Positions 14,428 to 14,594 of a stretch of DNA of 14,594 nucleotides are shown here, one piece after another. The DNA is from Pseudomonadota bacterium. Lineage in GTDB: Bacteria; Pseudomonadota; Alphaproteobacteria; Rhizobiales; Xanthobacteraceae. The DNA lies in assembly GCA_023449855.1 (NCBI GenBank), contig JAEXHR010000187.1:1-14594 (forward strand), in the 5' to 3' direction. The position numbers and the translations under genes are program-made. Positions within the stretch are counted from its first letter, which is position 1; every line of letters begins with the position of its first letter. The notes below the pieces were generated by a model. It was given only the letters and a program-made list of their open reading frames with translations, was not told the origin of the DNA and searched no databases.

Positions 14428-14594
14428 AGTTTAGCGGACTGGTGATTGAGGGCCAACCGCAACGGATAGCCCGTTGAAGCGCATGGAAGTGGCAGTTTAG
14501 CGGACTGGTGATTGAGGGCCAACCGCAACCATCTGTTAAGGAACAAGGCGGCCCAATTGAGTTTAGCGGACTGGTGATTGAGGGCCAACCGCAA
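14428..14594 (-). CRISPR. Type II-C CRISPR array (three repeats, two spacers visible)
   Basis: Repeats start at 14428, 14494 and 14560, an exact 66-nt period: 36-nt repeats (14428-14463, 14494-14529, 14560-14594 cut by one base) and 30-nt spacers (14464-14493, 14530-14559). The two full repeats are identical. In the proposed crRNA sense (minus strand) the repeat begins GTTGCGGTTGGCCC and ends AGTCCGCTAAACT. The GTTGCGG start resembles II-C repeats such as those of Neisseria and Parvibaculum. The array continues beyond the window, so spacer number and leader are not visible; with this orientation the leader should be at the far, unseen end. Spacer targets cannot be determined here. Confidence 0.97.

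Overview
The window looks like chromosomal DNA of an alphaproteobacterium of the Bradyrhizobium/Rhodopseudomonas/Nitrobacter group. This is inferred from the high GC content, the Rhizobiales-type glnE and Do-protease proteins, the local order protease - response regulator - kinase - glnE, and the dispersed palindromes typical of this family. No species is claimed.

Left part (about 1-8410, all genes on the minus strand). Reading in the direction of transcription: a Do/DegP-type periplasmic serine protease (6821-8407); a 355-bp gap carrying four inverted repeats; an OmpR-type response regulator (5785-6465); a 124-bp gap filled by a REP-like palindrome; a membrane histidine kinase (4221-5660); glnE (1258-4224), whose start overlaps the kinase stop as ATGA; and a secreted seven-bladed virginiamycin-B-lyase-like beta-propeller (55-1065). 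This part is ordinary core genome: envelope quality control and signalling linked to the enzyme that adenylylates glutamine synthetase.

Middle (about 8410-9400, plus strand). A short antitoxin-like gene (8620-8817) and a Fic-domain AMP-transferase gene (8826-9398) form a class-I-like Fic toxin-antitoxin pair, apparently headed by an extended -10 promoter that would give a leaderless mRNA.

Right part (about 9400-14594). This is a compact subtype II-C CRISPR-Cas locus: cas9 (1145 aa, GTG start), cas1 and cas2 on the plus strand, then the first three repeats of a CRISPR array (36-nt repeats, 30-nt spacers) cut by the window end. A 25-nt perfect anti-repeat between fic and cas9 marks the tracrRNA. 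Several lines of evidence place both the tracrRNA and the array on the minus strand, opposite to cas9-cas1-cas2. A strong Rho-independent terminator sits just past the cas2-proximal repeat and faces that way. The whole repeat can pair with the minus-strand anti-repeat, with one loop and one bulge. A -35/-10 pair precedes the anti-repeat. Each repeat also contains a promoter-like pair with exact 17-nt spacing in that orientation. The tracrRNA tail appears to be one interrupted hairpin that doubles as the fic terminator. The most interesting features are this antisense RNA layout, the overlap of the tracrRNA promoter with the cas9 ribosome binding site, and the Fic toxin-antitoxin pair flanking the CRISPR locus.
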